Shown here one piece after another: positions 49,871 to 62,103 of a DNA stretch of 64,000 nucleotides. This stretch comes from Microbacterium sp. MYb45 (GTDB lineage Bacteria; Actinomycetota; Actinomycetes; Actinomycetales; Microbacteriaceae). Position numbers and translations under genes: made by a program. The notes below the pieces were generated by a model that saw only the letters and a program-made list of their open reading frames with translations, did not search any database and had not been told where the DNA came from. Each line of letters begins with the position of its first letter. Within the stretch, counting starts at the first letter, position 1. Location of the stretch: contig NZ_PCPG01000001.1 of the NCBI RefSeq assembly GCF_002979655.1, positions 1,263,520 to 1,327,519 on the forward strand, in the 5' to 3' direction.

Positions 49871-50999
49871 TGGTGTTCCCCGCAATCCGCCAGCCGCGTT
49901 CCTGGAGCCCGGTGATCGCCCCGTGCAGTGCAGCGGGGTCGACGCTGATCTCGGCCAGGCCGAACTGGGCCCCGGGCGAGTGCTCGAGTCGGAGGTCCTC
50001 GACGTTCACACCGAGTTCTCCGAGCTCGCCGAACAGGCGACCCAGCTGACCGGCGGTGTCGTCGATCATGACGATGAGCGACTCGAAGCGCTGGTTCTGT
50101 CCGTGCTTTCCGGGAAGACGGTCGACGCCGTCGTTCCCCTGACGGATCGTCTCCGCGACGATGCGCCGGGCACCGGGAGCGCCCGGCTCACGCAGCGCGG
50201 CGGCGACGTCGGCGAGATCGCCCGCGAGAGCGTCGAGGATCTCGACGACGGGACCGGCGTTGGCGCCGAGGATCTGCACCCAGAGCTCGGGGGCGGAGGC
50301 GGCGATGCGTGTGGTGTCGCGCACTCCCTGGCCGGCGAGGCGCAGAGCGCCCTCCTCGGCATCCGCGAGACGGCCGGCGAGCAGGCTCGCCACCACCTGC
50401 GGCACGTGGGAGGTGAGCGCGACGGAGCGGTCGTGCTCCTCCGGCGTCATCTCGAGCGGCATGGCCCCCACGTCGAGCGCGAGGGCTTCGACCAGGGCGA
50501 GATCGGCGGCCTTCGTGTCTTCGTCACGGCACACGACCCAGGGGCGACCGACGAACAGGTCGGCGCGCGCCGAGATCGCTCCCCCGCGCTCGCGCCCGGC
50601 GAGCGGATGCGAGCCGATGTAGCGGGTGAGGTCGACGCCGCGTGCCTGCAGCGTGCGGAACGGCTCGAGCTTCACACTGGCGACGTCGGTGACGACGGCC
50701 GCCGGGAAGCGTTCGAGTTCGGCCTGGATCACGTCGGCGGTGACGTCGGGCGGCACGGCCACCACGATCAGGGCGGGCTCGTCATCGTCGGCGGCGAGGC
50801 GACCGGCGCCGTAGTCGACCGCGAGGCGGAGCTGCGCGGGCGAGGCATCCGTCAGCACGACGTCGATGCCCTTCGACCGGAGCGCATGTCCGACGCTCGC
50901 CCCGAGCAGGCCGGCACCGACGACGCGGACGGTGCCGGAGAGCCGCGGCGCGACGGCGCCTGCCCTCCGCGCCGTGGGCGCACTCGTCGTATCGGTCAT
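49863..50999 (-). CDS. tyrA: prephenate dehydrogenase with C-terminal ACT-like domain, 378 aa
   Basis: It catalyses oxidative decarboxylation of prephenate to 4-hydroxyphenylpyruvate in tyrosine synthesis, using NAD(P)+. The Rossmann motif is [15 protein letters not shown], and [13 protein letters not shown] is the family's catalytic-site signature. The C-terminal 75 residues ([19 protein letters not shown] onward) look like an ACT domain for tyrosine feedback. The ATG overlaps the rluB stop by 4 bases. Confidence 0.95.
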   Translation of the reverse strand: MTDTTSAPTARRAGAVAPRLSGTVRVVGAGLLGASVGHALRSKGIDVVLTDASPAQLRLAVDYGAGRLAADDDEPALIVVAVPPDVTADVIQAELERFPAAVVTDVASVKLEPFRTLQARGVDLTRYIGSHPLAGRERGGAISARADLFVGRPWVVCRDEDTKAADLALVEALALDVGAMPLEMTPEEHDRSVALTSHVPQVVASLLAGRLADAEEGALRLAGQGVRDTTRIAASAPELWVQILGANAGPVVEILDALAGDLADVAAALREPGAPGARRIVAETIRQGNDGVDRLPGKHGQNQRFESLIVMIDDTAGQLGRLFGELGELGVNVEDLRLEHSPGAQFGLAEISVDPAALHGAITGLQERGWRIAGNTND

Positions 51000-51802
51000 T
51001 CGTTCTCCTGCTCGCCTGGCGCCTCGGCGACACCGGAATCACGGCGCGACAAGGTCAAAAGCGCGCCGAGTTCGATTTTAGTCAGTTCCCGCGTCTTCCC
51101 GGCCGTGAGGGTTCCCAGGTGGAGCGGTCCGAACTGCCGACGCACCAGTTCGGTGACCGGGTGGCCGACCGCGGCGAGCATCCGGCGCACGATGCGGTTG
51201 CGTCCGGAGTGCAGCGTCAGCTCGACCAGGCTCGACCCGCGCGAGGTGTCCAGCAGGCGCGCCTTGTCGGCCGCGATCGGACCGTCCTCGAGCTCGATGC
51301 CCTTCGTGAGCTGCGAGATCGTCTGGGCCAGCACCGTGCCCTCGACCTTGGCGATGTAGACCTTGGTCACCCCGAAGGACGGGTGGGCGAGCACGTGCGC
51401 GAGCGCGCCGTCGTTGGTGAGGATCAGAAGACCGCTGGTCTCCGCGTCGAGGCGGCCCACGTTGTAGAGACGCTCCTCGTAGTCTTCGGTGAAGCGACGG
51501 AGGTCGGGACGACCGTTCTCGTCCTTCATGCTGCTGACGACGCCGGTGGGCTTGTTGAGCATGACGTAGCGCTTGGAGACGTCCAGCTGCACGGCGGTGC
51601 CGTCGACGTCGACGAGGTCGTGCTCCGGGTCGATGCGCCGGCCGAGCTCCGAGACGACGATGCCGTTGACGCGGATGCGCCCCTCGGTGATGTACTGCTC
51701 GACGACGCGGCGCGAAGCCACCCCGGCGCCGGCGAGCACCTTCTGCAGACGGATGCCCTCGGGGGCGCCCTCGGAGTCGGTGGAGGCCTCGAAGCCGCTC
51801 AT
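50996..51802 (-). CDS. rluB: 23S rRNA pseudouridine synthase, RluB-type, 268 aa
   Basis: An S4 domain (IRLQKVLAGAGVASRRVVEQYI) leads to the RsuA/RluB/E/F catalytic core with GRLDAETSGLLILTNDG, whose Asp is the nucleophile. The HSGRNRIVRRML motif is also present. It should make a pseudouridine in the large-subunit rRNA. It overlaps scpB upstream and tyrA downstream by 4 bases each. Confidence 0.95.
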   Translation of the reverse strand: MSGFEASTDSEGAPEGIRLQKVLAGAGVASRRVVEQYITEGRIRVNGIVVSELGRRIDPEHDLVDVDGTAVQLDVSKRYVMLNKPTGVVSSMKDENGRPDLRRFTEDYEERLYNVGRLDAETSGLLILTNDGALAHVLAHPSFGVTKVYIAKVEGTVLAQTISQLTKGIELEDGPIAADKARLLDTSRGSSLVELTLHSGRNRIVRRMLAAVGHPVTELVRRQFGPLHLGTLTAGKTRELTKIELGALLTLSRRDSGVAEAPGEQENE

Positions 51803-52413
51803 CGGATGGTCCCTTCGTCGAAACCGTCTGCACCGTCGTCGAGCAGAGGGGAGATCGGGGGCAGCTCGTCCAGCGAGTTGATGCCCAGGTGCTGCAGGAG
51901 TGCGTCGGTGGTGCCGTAGTTGATCGCGCCGGTCTCGGAGTCGGCGAACAGCTCGGTGATGAGACCACGGGCGAGGAGGGTGCGCACGACGGAGTCCACG
52001 TTCACCGCACGGATGGAGGCGACCTGACTGCGCGTCACCGGCTGCTTGTACGCGATGACCGCCAACGTCTCGAGCGCCGCCTGCGAGAGTCGAGCCGGGG
52101 CCTGTCCGCCGACGAACTCGGCGACCAGCGAATCGAGGTCCTCGCGCACATAGAGACGCCAGCCGCCGCCGACCTCGCGGAGCTCGAAACCACGGCGCGG
52201 GCCCTTGCCCTTCCCGTCGTAGTCGTCGACCAGCGTCTCGAGCGTCTGCCGCACGGCGGGCACCGGGGATCCGACCGCGGCGGCCAGCGCCACCAGCCCG
52301 AGCGGCTCGTCGACGATGAGGAGGATGGCCTCGATGCGCTCGGACAGCGGGATCTCGGTCGCCTCGGTCGCCTCGGTCACCTCGTCCACGGTCTCGGTCA
52401 TGTCATCGGTCAT
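51799..52413 (-). CDS. scpB: segregation and condensation protein B, 204 aa
   Basis: ScpB dimerises through winged helices and binds the ScpA kleisin in the Smc condensin complex. The family core is seen as IEAILLIVDEPLGLVALA and LSQAALETLAVIAYKQPVTRSQVASIRAVNVDSVVRTLL. The start at 52413 has GGGGG six bases before it and overlaps the scpA end by 11 bases; ATG 52401 is an alternative. Confidence 0.95.
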   Translation of the reverse strand: MTDDMTETVDEVTEATEATEIPLSERIEAILLIVDEPLGLVALAAAVGSPVPAVRQTLETLVDDYDGKGKGPRRGFELREVGGGWRLYVREDLDSLVAEFVGGQAPARLSQAALETLAVIAYKQPVTRSQVASIRAVNVDSVVRTLLARGLITELFADSETGAINYGTTDALLQHLGINSLDELPPISPLLDDGADGFDEGTIR

Positions 52414-53240
52414 AGTCGGCCCCCAGGGTCGCAAGAGTCTCGTCCGACCAGGAGTCGGCTGCCCAGCGCAGCGTGAGCTCACCGAGCGGTTCCAATTGTT
52501 CGAAGGACAGGGCCGCGTGGCGGTACAGCTCCAGCACCGAGATGAAGCGCGCGACGACGATGCCGGGCTCGCTCACCCCCGAGACGAGCTCGCGGAAGCT
52601 CAGCGACTCCGTGCCGCGCAGCAACGTGACGACGATCGCCGCCTGCTCGCGGATGCTGACCAGCGGCGCGTGCAGATGATCGAGGCCGACGTGCGGGATC
52701 TCCTTGGGCGCGAAGGCCAAGAGCGCGAGTGCCGCGAAGTCGTCGACGGTCAAGGACCACACGAGCTCGGGCGTCTGCTTGCGGTGCTTCTCGTCGAGGC
52801 GTGCCGCGCGCACGTGCCGACGGTCCTCACGCTGCAGACAGCGGGAGAACCACGCCGAGACCTCCTTGAAGGCCCGGTACTGCAGCAGCCGCGCGAACAG
52901 CAGGTCGCGCGCCTCCAGCAGCGCGACGGCCTCGGCATCCACCAATTCGCCCTGCGGGAGAAGCCCGGCCACCTTCATGTCGAGGAGCGTCGCCGCGACC
53001 ACGAGGAACTCGGACGCCTGGTCCAGCTCCTCCTCGTTCTCGAGCTGACCGAGGTAGGCGATGAACTCGTTCGTGACCGCGCTCAGCGAGACCTCGGTGA
53101 TGTCCATCTCGTGCTTCGAGATGAGGTTCAGGAGCAGATCGAACGGGCCGTCGAAGTTGGACAGCGAGACCCGGAAGCCCGGCTCGGACACGACCGTATC
53201 TTCCGCGCTCTCCTCGAGCGTCGCGTCGACGGACTCCTCG

Positions 53241-53257
<17 letters not shown>
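52403..53257 (-). CDS. scpA: segregation and condensation protein A, 284 aa
   Basis: ScpA is the kleisin that bridges Smc heads in chromosome condensation. Visible signatures are FDGPFDLLLNLISKHEMDITEVSLSAVT near the N-terminus and the C-terminal winged helix (FEQLEPLGELTLRWAAD). I used the GTG at 53257, which overlaps the parA end by 17 bases. No strong ribosome site marks the start, so it is uncertain by a few codons. No smc gene lies in the window. Confidence 0.94.
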
Positions 53258-54131
<874 letters not shown>

Positions 54132-54230
54132 CGATTCTCCTGCTCCTTCGTGCTTGGTCGATTGTACCGGTCGGCCCGTTCCTCAGCCGCCTCGGCACGC
54201 GGCATGGCGCCCGTCCCGCATCGGCGGAGG

Positions 54231-55133
54231 TCACCGCGCGCGCGGGTGCGAGGTGGCGTAGACGTCTCGCAGGGTGTCCACCGAGACGTGCGTGTAGATC
54301 TGCGTCGTCGCGACCGACGAGTGCCCGAGCAGCTCCTGCACCACGCGCACGTCGGCGCCGCCCTGCAGCAGATGCGTCGCGAAGGAGTGCCGCAGCGTGT
54401 GCGGCGATACCTCGGAGGTGATCTGCGCCTTCTCGGCGGCCGCCCGGATCACGAGCCAGGCGCTCTGCCGCGACAACGGTGATCCGCGTGCACCGAGGAA
54501 GAGCCGGGCCGAGGCGTGCCCCTTCGCCGCGAGCGCCGGACGCACGCGCGTGAGATACGCATCGACGGCTGCGCGCGCGAACGATCCGATCGGCACGATG
54601 CGCTCCTTCGACCCCTTGCCCCGCAGCCGCAGCACATCGCCGTGTGCCAGGTCGTCGACGTCGAGCCCGATCGCCTCGGACACGCGGGCACCCGTGGCAT
54701 AGAGAAGCTCCAGGAGCGCGCGGTCGCGCACGCCGATCGGATCCTCCGGTGACGGAGCGCCGAGCAGCCGCTCGACCTGATCGATCGTCAGCGCCTTCGG
54801 GAGTCGACGCGGGGCCTTGGGGGGACGCAGCCGTCCGCTCGGGTCATCGATCTCGATTCCTTCCCGAGCGAGGAATCGATGCCAGCCCCGCACCGACGAT
54901 TGCAGCCGCGCGAGACTCGACGACGCCGGGGCCGGCTCGGCCGAGGCGCGTTCCGCGATGAAGCGGTCGATCACCGCCGCCGTGACCGCCGACGTGTCGG
55001 TGATGCCTTCGGCCGCCAGCCACTCCGTGTAGACCCCGAGGTCGCGCCGATACGCGGCGATCGTGTGCTCGCTCAGACCGCGCTCGATCGTGACATGACG
55101 CAGGTACGCGTCGCAGGCGCGCTCGAGCAGCAT
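54231..55133 (-). CDS. xerD: tyrosine recombinase XerD, 300 aa
   Basis: With XerC it resolves chromosome dimers at dif. The N-terminal SAM-like domain (YLRHVTIERGLSEHTIAAYRRDL) is followed by the catalytic domain with ATGARVSEAIGLDVDDL (Arg), HTLRHSFATHLLQGG (His, Arg), LLGHSSVATTQIYTHV (His, Tyr). Length and the neighbours parA and NUDIX identify it as the core gene, not an island integrase. Confidence 0.97.
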   Translation of the reverse strand: MLLERACDAYLRHVTIERGLSEHTIAAYRRDLGVYTEWLAAEGITDTSAVTAAVIDRFIAERASAEPAPASSSLARLQSSVRGWHRFLAREGIEIDDPSGRLRPPKAPRRLPKALTIDQVERLLGAPSPEDPIGVRDRALLELLYATGARVSEAIGLDVDDLAHGDVLRLRGKGSKERIVPIGSFARAAVDAYLTRVRPALAAKGHASARLFLGARGSPLSRQSAWLVIRAAAEKAQITSEVSPHTLRHSFATHLLQGGADVRVVQELLGHSSVATTQIYTHVSVDTLRDVYATSHPRAR

Positions 55134-55136
55134 CCC

Positions 55137-55710
55137 TCAGCCCCGATCGCGGAGCCTCTGTGCCGCGGCCAGCACGCCGATCGTGAGGATGCCGTTGTGC
55201 ATGCGGCCGCCGAGAACGGCCTCCACCGCATCGTCCAGCGGCACCCACTCGACGCGGATGTCGGCTTCCTCGTCCTCACGGTCGTGCGGGCGCTCGGCCG
55301 AGGCGATGCCCGTCGCGAGGAAGATGTGGATCATCTCGTCGTTGCCGCCGGGGGTGGTCCACGAGGAGACCAGCGGCTCCCAGTGGGTGGCCACCAGATC
55401 CGCCTCCTCCGCGAGCTCGCGCTGGGCGGCCGCGAGCGGCTCCTCCCCTTCGACGTCGAGCAGACCCGCGGGCAGCTCCCAATCCCGATGACGGATCGGA
55501 TGCCGGTACTGCTGGATCAGCAGGACACGCCCGTCGTCGTCGAGCGCGAGGATAGCCACGGCGCCCGTGTGGTCGACGTACTGCCGCACGATCTCGCCGT
55601 CGCCGTAGCGCACGCGGTCGGAGCGCACGTCCCAGACCCTGCCTTCGTAGACGAGGTCGCTCTGGAGCACCTCCGGCTCGAACGGCTCGTCCCGGAGGGG
55701 CTCGATCGAC

Positions 55711-55733
<23 letters not shown>
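55137..55733 (-). CDS. NUDIX hydrolase, ADP-ribose pyrophosphatase type, 198 aa
   Basis: The NUDIX box reads [24 protein letters not shown], preceded by [18 protein letters not shown], which is typical for ADP-ribose pyrophosphatases. It sits between pyrG and xerD as in related actinobacteria. It overlaps the pyrG end by 23 bases if the first ATG is used, or 8 bases with the ATG at 55718. Confidence 0.94.
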
Positions 55734-57423
<1,690 letters not shown>

Positions 57424-57437
57424 GGGCTTCGATCCTA

Positions 57438-59129
57438 TCAGGCGGTGGGGACGCGGAGGCTGAGAAGTTCACGCGCATGGGTCAGCGCGGCGTCGGAATC
57501 GGTGAGTCCGGACAGCAGACGGGCCATCTCGGCCTCTCGGTCTTCGCCCTCGAGACGCCGCACGCTCGAGGCCGTGACCGCGCCATCATTGGCCTTCACG
57601 ACCGACAAGTGATTGTTCGCGAACGCCGCCACCTGCGCGAGGTGCGTCACCGCGATGACTTGCGATTTCTCTGCGAGCCGGGCGAGTCGCCGCCCCACTT
57701 CGATGGCGGCCGCACCTCCGATACCGGAGTCGACCTCGTCGAAGACGAACGTCGGGACCGGGTCGGTCGCCGCGATGACGACCTCGATCGCGAGCATCAC
57801 GCGAGACAACTCGCCGCCCGAGGCCCCCTTGGAGACGGAGCGCGGCTCGGCACCCGGATGCGGGGCGAGGAGGATGGCGACGTCGTCCCGACCGTGGGTG
57901 CTCTCGGCCCCCTCCGAGACGGCGACCTCGAGGCGCGCATCCGGCATCGCGAGGGCGTGTAGCTCGTCGGTCACGGCGTCGCCGAGGCGGACGGCGGCGT
58001 CCGTGCGCACAGCGGTCAGCGCGGCGGCGTGCGCATCGAGTTCGGCGCGCGCCGCGTCACGCTCGGCGATGAGACGTTCGATGCGATCACCGTCGTCGTC
58101 GAGCTCGGCCAGGCGGGCGGACCCCGTCTGCCACAGCGCGAGAGCTTCGTCGAGGGAACCGTGTGCACGGATCAAGGTCCCGAGCGCCGCGCGGCGCTCT
58201 TCGACGGCGGCGAGCTCGTGGGGGCCCGTCTCGTCGAGGTCGGCCAGATAGGCGGAGAGCAGACCGGCGGTGTCGGCGATCCGGTATCCGATGTCGGCGA
58301 TGCTTTCGCCGATCTCGGTGAGTTTCGCATCGGCGGTGCGCTCGAGCAGGCGACGCGCCTCGGCGACGAGGGCCGATGCGTCGAGTTCGCCGTCTTCGCT
58401 CGAGAGCGCGCCATGCGCGAGAGAGGCCGCGAGGCGCAGCTCTTCGGCGTTCGCGAGTCGCTCCGCGCGTTCGGCGAGCTCCTGATCCTCCCCCGGCTCC
58501 GGCGCGGTCGCCTCGATCAGGGCGAGGGCTTCGCGCAGCCGAGCTGCTTCCTCCGCACGACGGTCGCGGTTCTCGGTGATCTCGGAGATTTCGGCATCGA
58601 GTGTTCGCCAGCGGGCGAAGGAGCCGGCGTACGTCTCGAGCGCCTTCGCGATCGGCGCGCCGCCGAAGCGGTCGAGCGCGTCGCGCTGCGCAGCCGCGGA
58701 GCGCAGACGCAGCTGCTCGGACTGTCCGTGGACCACGACGAGTTCTTCGGCCAGAGCCGAGAGCACGCCTGCCGGTGCTGCGCGGCCACCGACGCTCGCG
58801 CGGCTGCGGCCCTCGGCGCTCAGCGTGCGCGAGACGTACAGCTCGGCCTTGCCGGCCCCTGCCGGCTCCAACTCTCCCCCGGCGTCCGCCACGATCTCGG
58901 CGACATCGCCCTTCTCGGGGACGATCCACACCCCGGCGACCGAGGCCTGCGCAGCGCCGGCGCGCACCGCGCCGGAATCGGCGCGCTGGCCCAGCAGCAG
59001 GCCGAGTCCCGTGACCACCATCGTCTTGCCGGCACCGGTCTCGCCGGTGATCGCCGTGAATCCCGGACCGAGGGGCAGCACGGCGTCGGCGATCACGCCG
59101 AGGCCCTGCATCCGCATCTCCTCGATCAT
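57438..59129 (-). CDS. recN: DNA repair protein RecN, 563 aa
   Basis: RecN is an SMC-like ATPase in double-strand-break repair. Walker A is GETGAGKTM (about 30-38), the coiled-coil arms are rich in Glu/Ala/Arg, and the C-terminal half has [17 protein letters not shown] and [21 protein letters not shown] is a RecN hallmark. The ATG at 59129 overlaps the nadK stop by 4 bases; the open frame upstream is a shadow of nadK. Confidence 0.97.
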   Translation of the reverse strand: MIEEMRMQGLGVIADAVLPLGPGFTAITGETGAGKTMVVTGLGLLLGQRADSGAVRAGAAQASVAGVWIVPEKGDVAEIVADAGGELEPAGAGKAELYVSRTLSAEGRSRASVGGRAAPAGVLSALAEELVVVHGQSEQLRLRSAAAQRDALDRFGGAPIAKALETYAGSFARWRTLDAEISEITENRDRRAEEAARLREALALIEATAPEPGEDQELAERAERLANAEELRLAASLAHGALSSEDGELDASALVAEARRLLERTADAKLTEIGESIADIGYRIADTAGLLSAYLADLDETGPHELAAVEERRAALGTLIRAHGSLDEALALWQTGSARLAELDDDGDRIERLIAERDAARAELDAHAAALTAVRTDAAVRLGDAVTDELHALAMPDARLEVAVSEGAESTHGRDDVAILLAPHPGAEPRSVSKGASGGELSRVMLAIEVVIAATDPVPTFVFDEVDSGIGGAAAIEVGRRLARLAEKSQVIAVTHLAQVAAFANNHLSVVKANDGAVTASSVRRLEGEDREAEMARLLSGLTDSDAALTHARELLSLRVPTA

Positions 59130-60046
59130 GACGGCGCCCCCGGCGTCTGACCGCGCCATCCTTCGACGGGCAGCTGGAACTTGCGCACGAGCCGGTCGGT
59201 GAACGCCGTGGGGTGCAGCCGTGCGAGGCGCACCGGACGTGAGGACCGCCGGACGACGACGCGTGCGCCGGGAGGCAGGTCGTGCGAGCGTCGCCCGTCG
59301 CACCACAGGATGCCGGAGCCGTCGGTGCGCTCGAGCATCTCGATGGCGACTGCGGCATCAGGGCTCACGACCAGGGGTTTGGCGAAGAGCGCGTGCGCCG
59401 ACAGCGGCACCACGGCGATCGCCTCGACGCTGGGCCAGATGACCGGTCCCCCGGCGGAGAAGTTGTAGGCGGTCGAGCCGGTGGGAGTGGAGATGACCAT
59501 GCCGTCGCAGCCGAAGCTCGACAGCGGGCGACCGTCGATCTCGAGGACGACTTCGATCATCCGCTCCCGGCTCGCCTTCTCGACCGTGGCCTCGTTGAGG
59601 GCCCAGGTCTCGTACACGACCGCCCCTGCGGCATCCTTCACCCGCACGGAAAGCGCGAGCCGTTCCTCGACCTCGTAGTCACGATCGATCACGCGGCGGA
59701 CGGCCTTGTCCATGTCGTCGCGGTCGATCTCGGCGAGGAAGCCGACGTGGCCCATGTTGATGCCCAGCACAGGTGCGCCGCTGTCACGGACGAGCTCGGC
59801 CGCACGAAGGATGGTCCCGTCCCCACCCAGCACGATCGCCAGTTCGAGGTCAGCCGGATCGACGGATGCGCCGAGCACCTCGGTGTCGGCGAAGAACTCG
59901 TCCACGGCCACGAGGGCCTCATGGTCGTCGGCGGCCAGCACCGGCCGGGCTCCGGCCTCACGAAGCGCCCCGATCACCCGACGGGCCGCGTCGACCGTGT
60001 CCACTCGGCCGGCGTGGGCGACGACCAGGATGCTGCGCTCGTTCAT
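59126..60046 (-). CDS. nadK: NAD kinase, 306 aa
   Basis: It phosphorylates NAD to NADP. The diagnostic motif GGDGTILRAAEL is present, followed by the NMGHVGFLAE segment and the PTGSTAYNFSAGGP motif. The ATG at 60046 overlaps the tlyA stop by 4 bases, which fixes the start. The order tlyA-nadK-recN is conserved in actinobacteria. Confidence 0.97.
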   Translation of the reverse strand: MNERSILVVAHAGRVDTVDAARRVIGALREAGARPVLAADDHEALVAVDEFFADTEVLGASVDPADLELAIVLGGDGTILRAAELVRDSGAPVLGINMGHVGFLAEIDRDDMDKAVRRVIDRDYEVEERLALSVRVKDAAGAVVYETWALNEATVEKASRERMIEVVLEIDGRPLSSFGCDGMVISTPTGSTAYNFSAGGPVIWPSVEAIAVVPLSAHALFAKPLVVSPDAAVAIEMLERTDGSGILWCDGRRSHDLPPGARVVVRRSSRPVRLARLHPTAFTDRLVRKFQLPVEGWRGQTPGAPS

Positions 60047-60840
60047 CGTCCTCCTGCCAGTCGGTTGATGGTGTCCAACCATTCTGTCGGATTGCTGCCC
60101 CGACCCGGCGCGAGGTGCACCAGATACTCGGCATTCCCGTGCGTTCCGAGGATCGGGGACGGCAGGATGCCGAGCATCCCGAACCCGAGGTCCCAGGCGG
60201 TCCACACCGTGCGGGCGACGGCGTCCGCGCGCGTGGCGGGATCGGTGACCAGACCTCCGCGCACCGCGGTTCGCCCGACCTCGAACTGCGGCTTCACGAG
60301 CAGCAGGACGTCGGATCCCGGCTCGGCGATGACCGCCACTGCGGGCAGAACGAGCTCTAGCGAGATGAACGACAGGTCCCCGACGATGAGGTCGGGCACG
60401 CCACTCTCGCCGGTCGCCTCCGCGAGGTTCTCACGCGTCATGTGCCGCACGTTGTAGCCCTCGACGGCGACGACGCCGGGGTCGGCCGCGATCGACGCTG
60501 CGAGCTGTCCGTGCCCGACGTCGACCGCCAGGACCCTTCTTGCGCCGCGCTCGCGGAGCACCTGCGTGAAGCCTCCCGTGGAGGCCCCCATGTCCAGTGC
60601 GAGCCGCCCCTCGACGGGGATCGCGAATCCGTCGAGCCCGGCGATGAGCTTGTGGGCCGCGCGGCCGACATAGTGGTCGGCACCCGCGATCGTGATCTGC
60701 GCCTCATCGTCGACGGCGGTCGAAGCCTTCACCGCCTGGCGGCCATCGATGCTCACGAGCCCCTCGGCGATGAGCGTGGCGGCGTGGCTGCGCGAACGGG
60801 CGAGTCCTCGGGCGGCGAGGGCAGCATCGAGTCGCGTCAT
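60043..60840 (-). CDS. tlyA: TlyA-family rRNA methyltransferase, 265 aa
   Basis: An N-terminal S4 domain (RLDAALAARGLARSRSHAATLIAEGLVSIDG) is joined to an FtsJ-like methyltransferase with LDMGASTGGFTQVLRERGA for SAM binding and IVGDLSFISLELVLP. Relatives 2'-O-methylate 16S and 23S rRNA; loss in mycobacteria gives capreomycin resistance. The start at 60840 overlaps the small gene before it by ATGA. Confidence 0.95.
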   Translation of the reverse strand: MTRLDAALAARGLARSRSHAATLIAEGLVSIDGRQAVKASTAVDDEAQITIAGADHYVGRAAHKLIAGLDGFAIPVEGRLALDMGASTGGFTQVLRERGARRVLAVDVGHGQLAASIAADPGVVAVEGYNVRHMTRENLAEATGESGVPDLIVGDLSFISLELVLPAVAVIAEPGSDVLLLVKPQFEVGRTAVRGGLVTDPATRADAVARTVWTAWDLGFGMLGILPSPILGTHGNAEYLVHLAPGRGSNPTEWLDTINRLAGGR

Positions 60841-61013
60841 CGGGATCCCGGAGTCTCCCGTTGGTCGAGCTTCGCGCCGCTCTCGAGGCGTCGGGAGAGC
60901 TCGTCGTGCAGGCTCGCGTACGCATCCGCTCGCGCCGGAAGGGGCTGCCCCTCGATCAGACGCAGACGGCTCCACAGGCCGTCGGTCGGCGCACTCGTCG
61001 TCTCTTCGCTCAC
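60837..61013 (-). CDS. small hypothetical protein, 58 aa
   Basis: A GTG-started frame reads (M)SEETTSAPTDGLWSRLRLIEG, then ASLHDELSRRLESGAKL, and ends in a TGA overlapping the tlyA ATG by ATGA. The overlap, composition and position between the HAD gene and tlyA support a real coupled gene. I recall similar short unnamed genes at this place in related genomes, but assign no function. Confidence 0.6.
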   Translation of the reverse strand: MSEETTSAPTDGLWSRLRLIEGQPLPARADAYASLHDELSRRLESGAKLDQRETPGSR

Positions 61014-61065
61014 GGTTCCACTGTACGCGGCGCCTCCGACGGCGGCCGGAGCGACGCGAGCTGCC

Positions 61066-62103
61066 TCAGGGACGATGGAAGGGGTCGTCGTAGAGACGCT
61101 CGGGAACGCGCAGCACGAACACGGGTGTCCCCGATGCCCAGATCGCGGCCGCGCCGGCGCGCAGCAGGTCGATCTGAGATCCGGACTCCGTCACGATCTC
61201 GACGTCCGCCCCCACGACCCGCACGGCTGCGCCGTTCACGTCGAACACGCCATCGCGTTCCGTGACCTCCGGGTACGGCACATGCAGCTCGCGCAGGTCG
61301 CCGAGGATGTACGTCGGGCGCGATCCCTCGGGCGCCGCCAGCACATGCTTGGGTCGGTCGATTCCGGTGAGGACGAGCACTGAGTCGATCCCGACCCGGC
61401 TCGCACCCATGATGTCCGTGTCGAGCCGGTCGCCGATGAACAGCGCCTTCTGTGCGCCGAACCGGGCGAGCGCCTCTTCGAAGATGGGGGCCTCCGGCTT
61501 GCCGGCGACGGTAGCCAGCCGACCGATGGCCGTGTGCACCGCGGATACGAGAGTGCCGTTACCCGGTGCGACACCGCGCTCACGCGGGATCGTCCAATCC
61601 GTGTTCGTGGCGATCCATGGGATCCCACCCTCGTCTTCGGGAAGTTTGAGGGCGAATGCGGCTTCGGCGAGATCGGTCCACGCCACCTCCGGGGCGAACC
61701 CCTGGACGACGGCGCTCGGCGAATCCTCGGCGCTGCGCGTGACCGTGTAGCCGGCCTTCTGCACCTCGTCGACGAGGCCGTCGCCGCCGACGACGAGGAT
61801 CGTCGCCGGCGCGGGCACCATCTTCGCCATCAGCCGCATCGCCGCCTGCGGGCTCGTGACCACATCGGCCGCATCGACGCGGAGCCCCAGGCTGCTGAGG
61901 TGCTCCGCGACGGATGCGTCAGTGCGGGCCGCGTTGTTGGTGATGTAACCGAGTCGCGCCGACTTCGCGGCCTCATTGAGACTGTCGACCGCATGCGGCA
62001 ATGCGCCGGGGCCTGCGTACACCACGCCGTCGAGATCAGCGAGGATCGTGTCGACCCCGTCGACGGGGGTGCGCAGAGCGCGCTTGCGTGAGAACAGCGC
62101 CAC
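61066..62103 (-). CDS. HAD-IIA family phosphatase, NagD-like, 345 aa
   Basis: The Asp nucleophile motif is ILADLDGVVYAGPGALPHAVDSL, followed by YITNNAART (motif II) and FIGDRLDTDIMGASRVGIDSVLV (motif IV). This is the class IIA cap type of sugar- or nucleotide-monophosphate phosphatases. The substrate is unknown. It starts with GTG overlapping the stop of the repeat-protein gene by one base (TAGTG). Confidence 0.94.
   Translation of the reverse strand: MALFSRKRALRTPVDGVDTILADLDGVVYAGPGALPHAVDSLNEAAKSARLGYITNNAARTDASVAEHLSSLGLRVDAADVVTSPQAAMRLMAKMVPAPATILVVGGDGLVDEVQKAGYTVTRSAEDSPSAVVQGFAPEVAWTDLAEAAFALKLPEDEGGIPWIATNTDWTIPRERGVAPGNGTLVSAVHTAIGRLATVAGKPEAPIFEEALARFGAQKALFIGDRLDTDIMGASRVGIDSVLVLTGIDRPKHVLAAPEGSRPTYILGDLRELHVPYPEVTERDGVFDVNGAAVRVVGADVEIVTESGSQIDLLRAGAAAIWASGTPVFVLRVPERLYDDPFHRP

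Noticed and set aside
54231..55133. Integrase of the tRNA-Pro islands
   Set aside because: It lies outside the islands among core genes (parA, scpAB, pyrG) and has XerD length and motifs.
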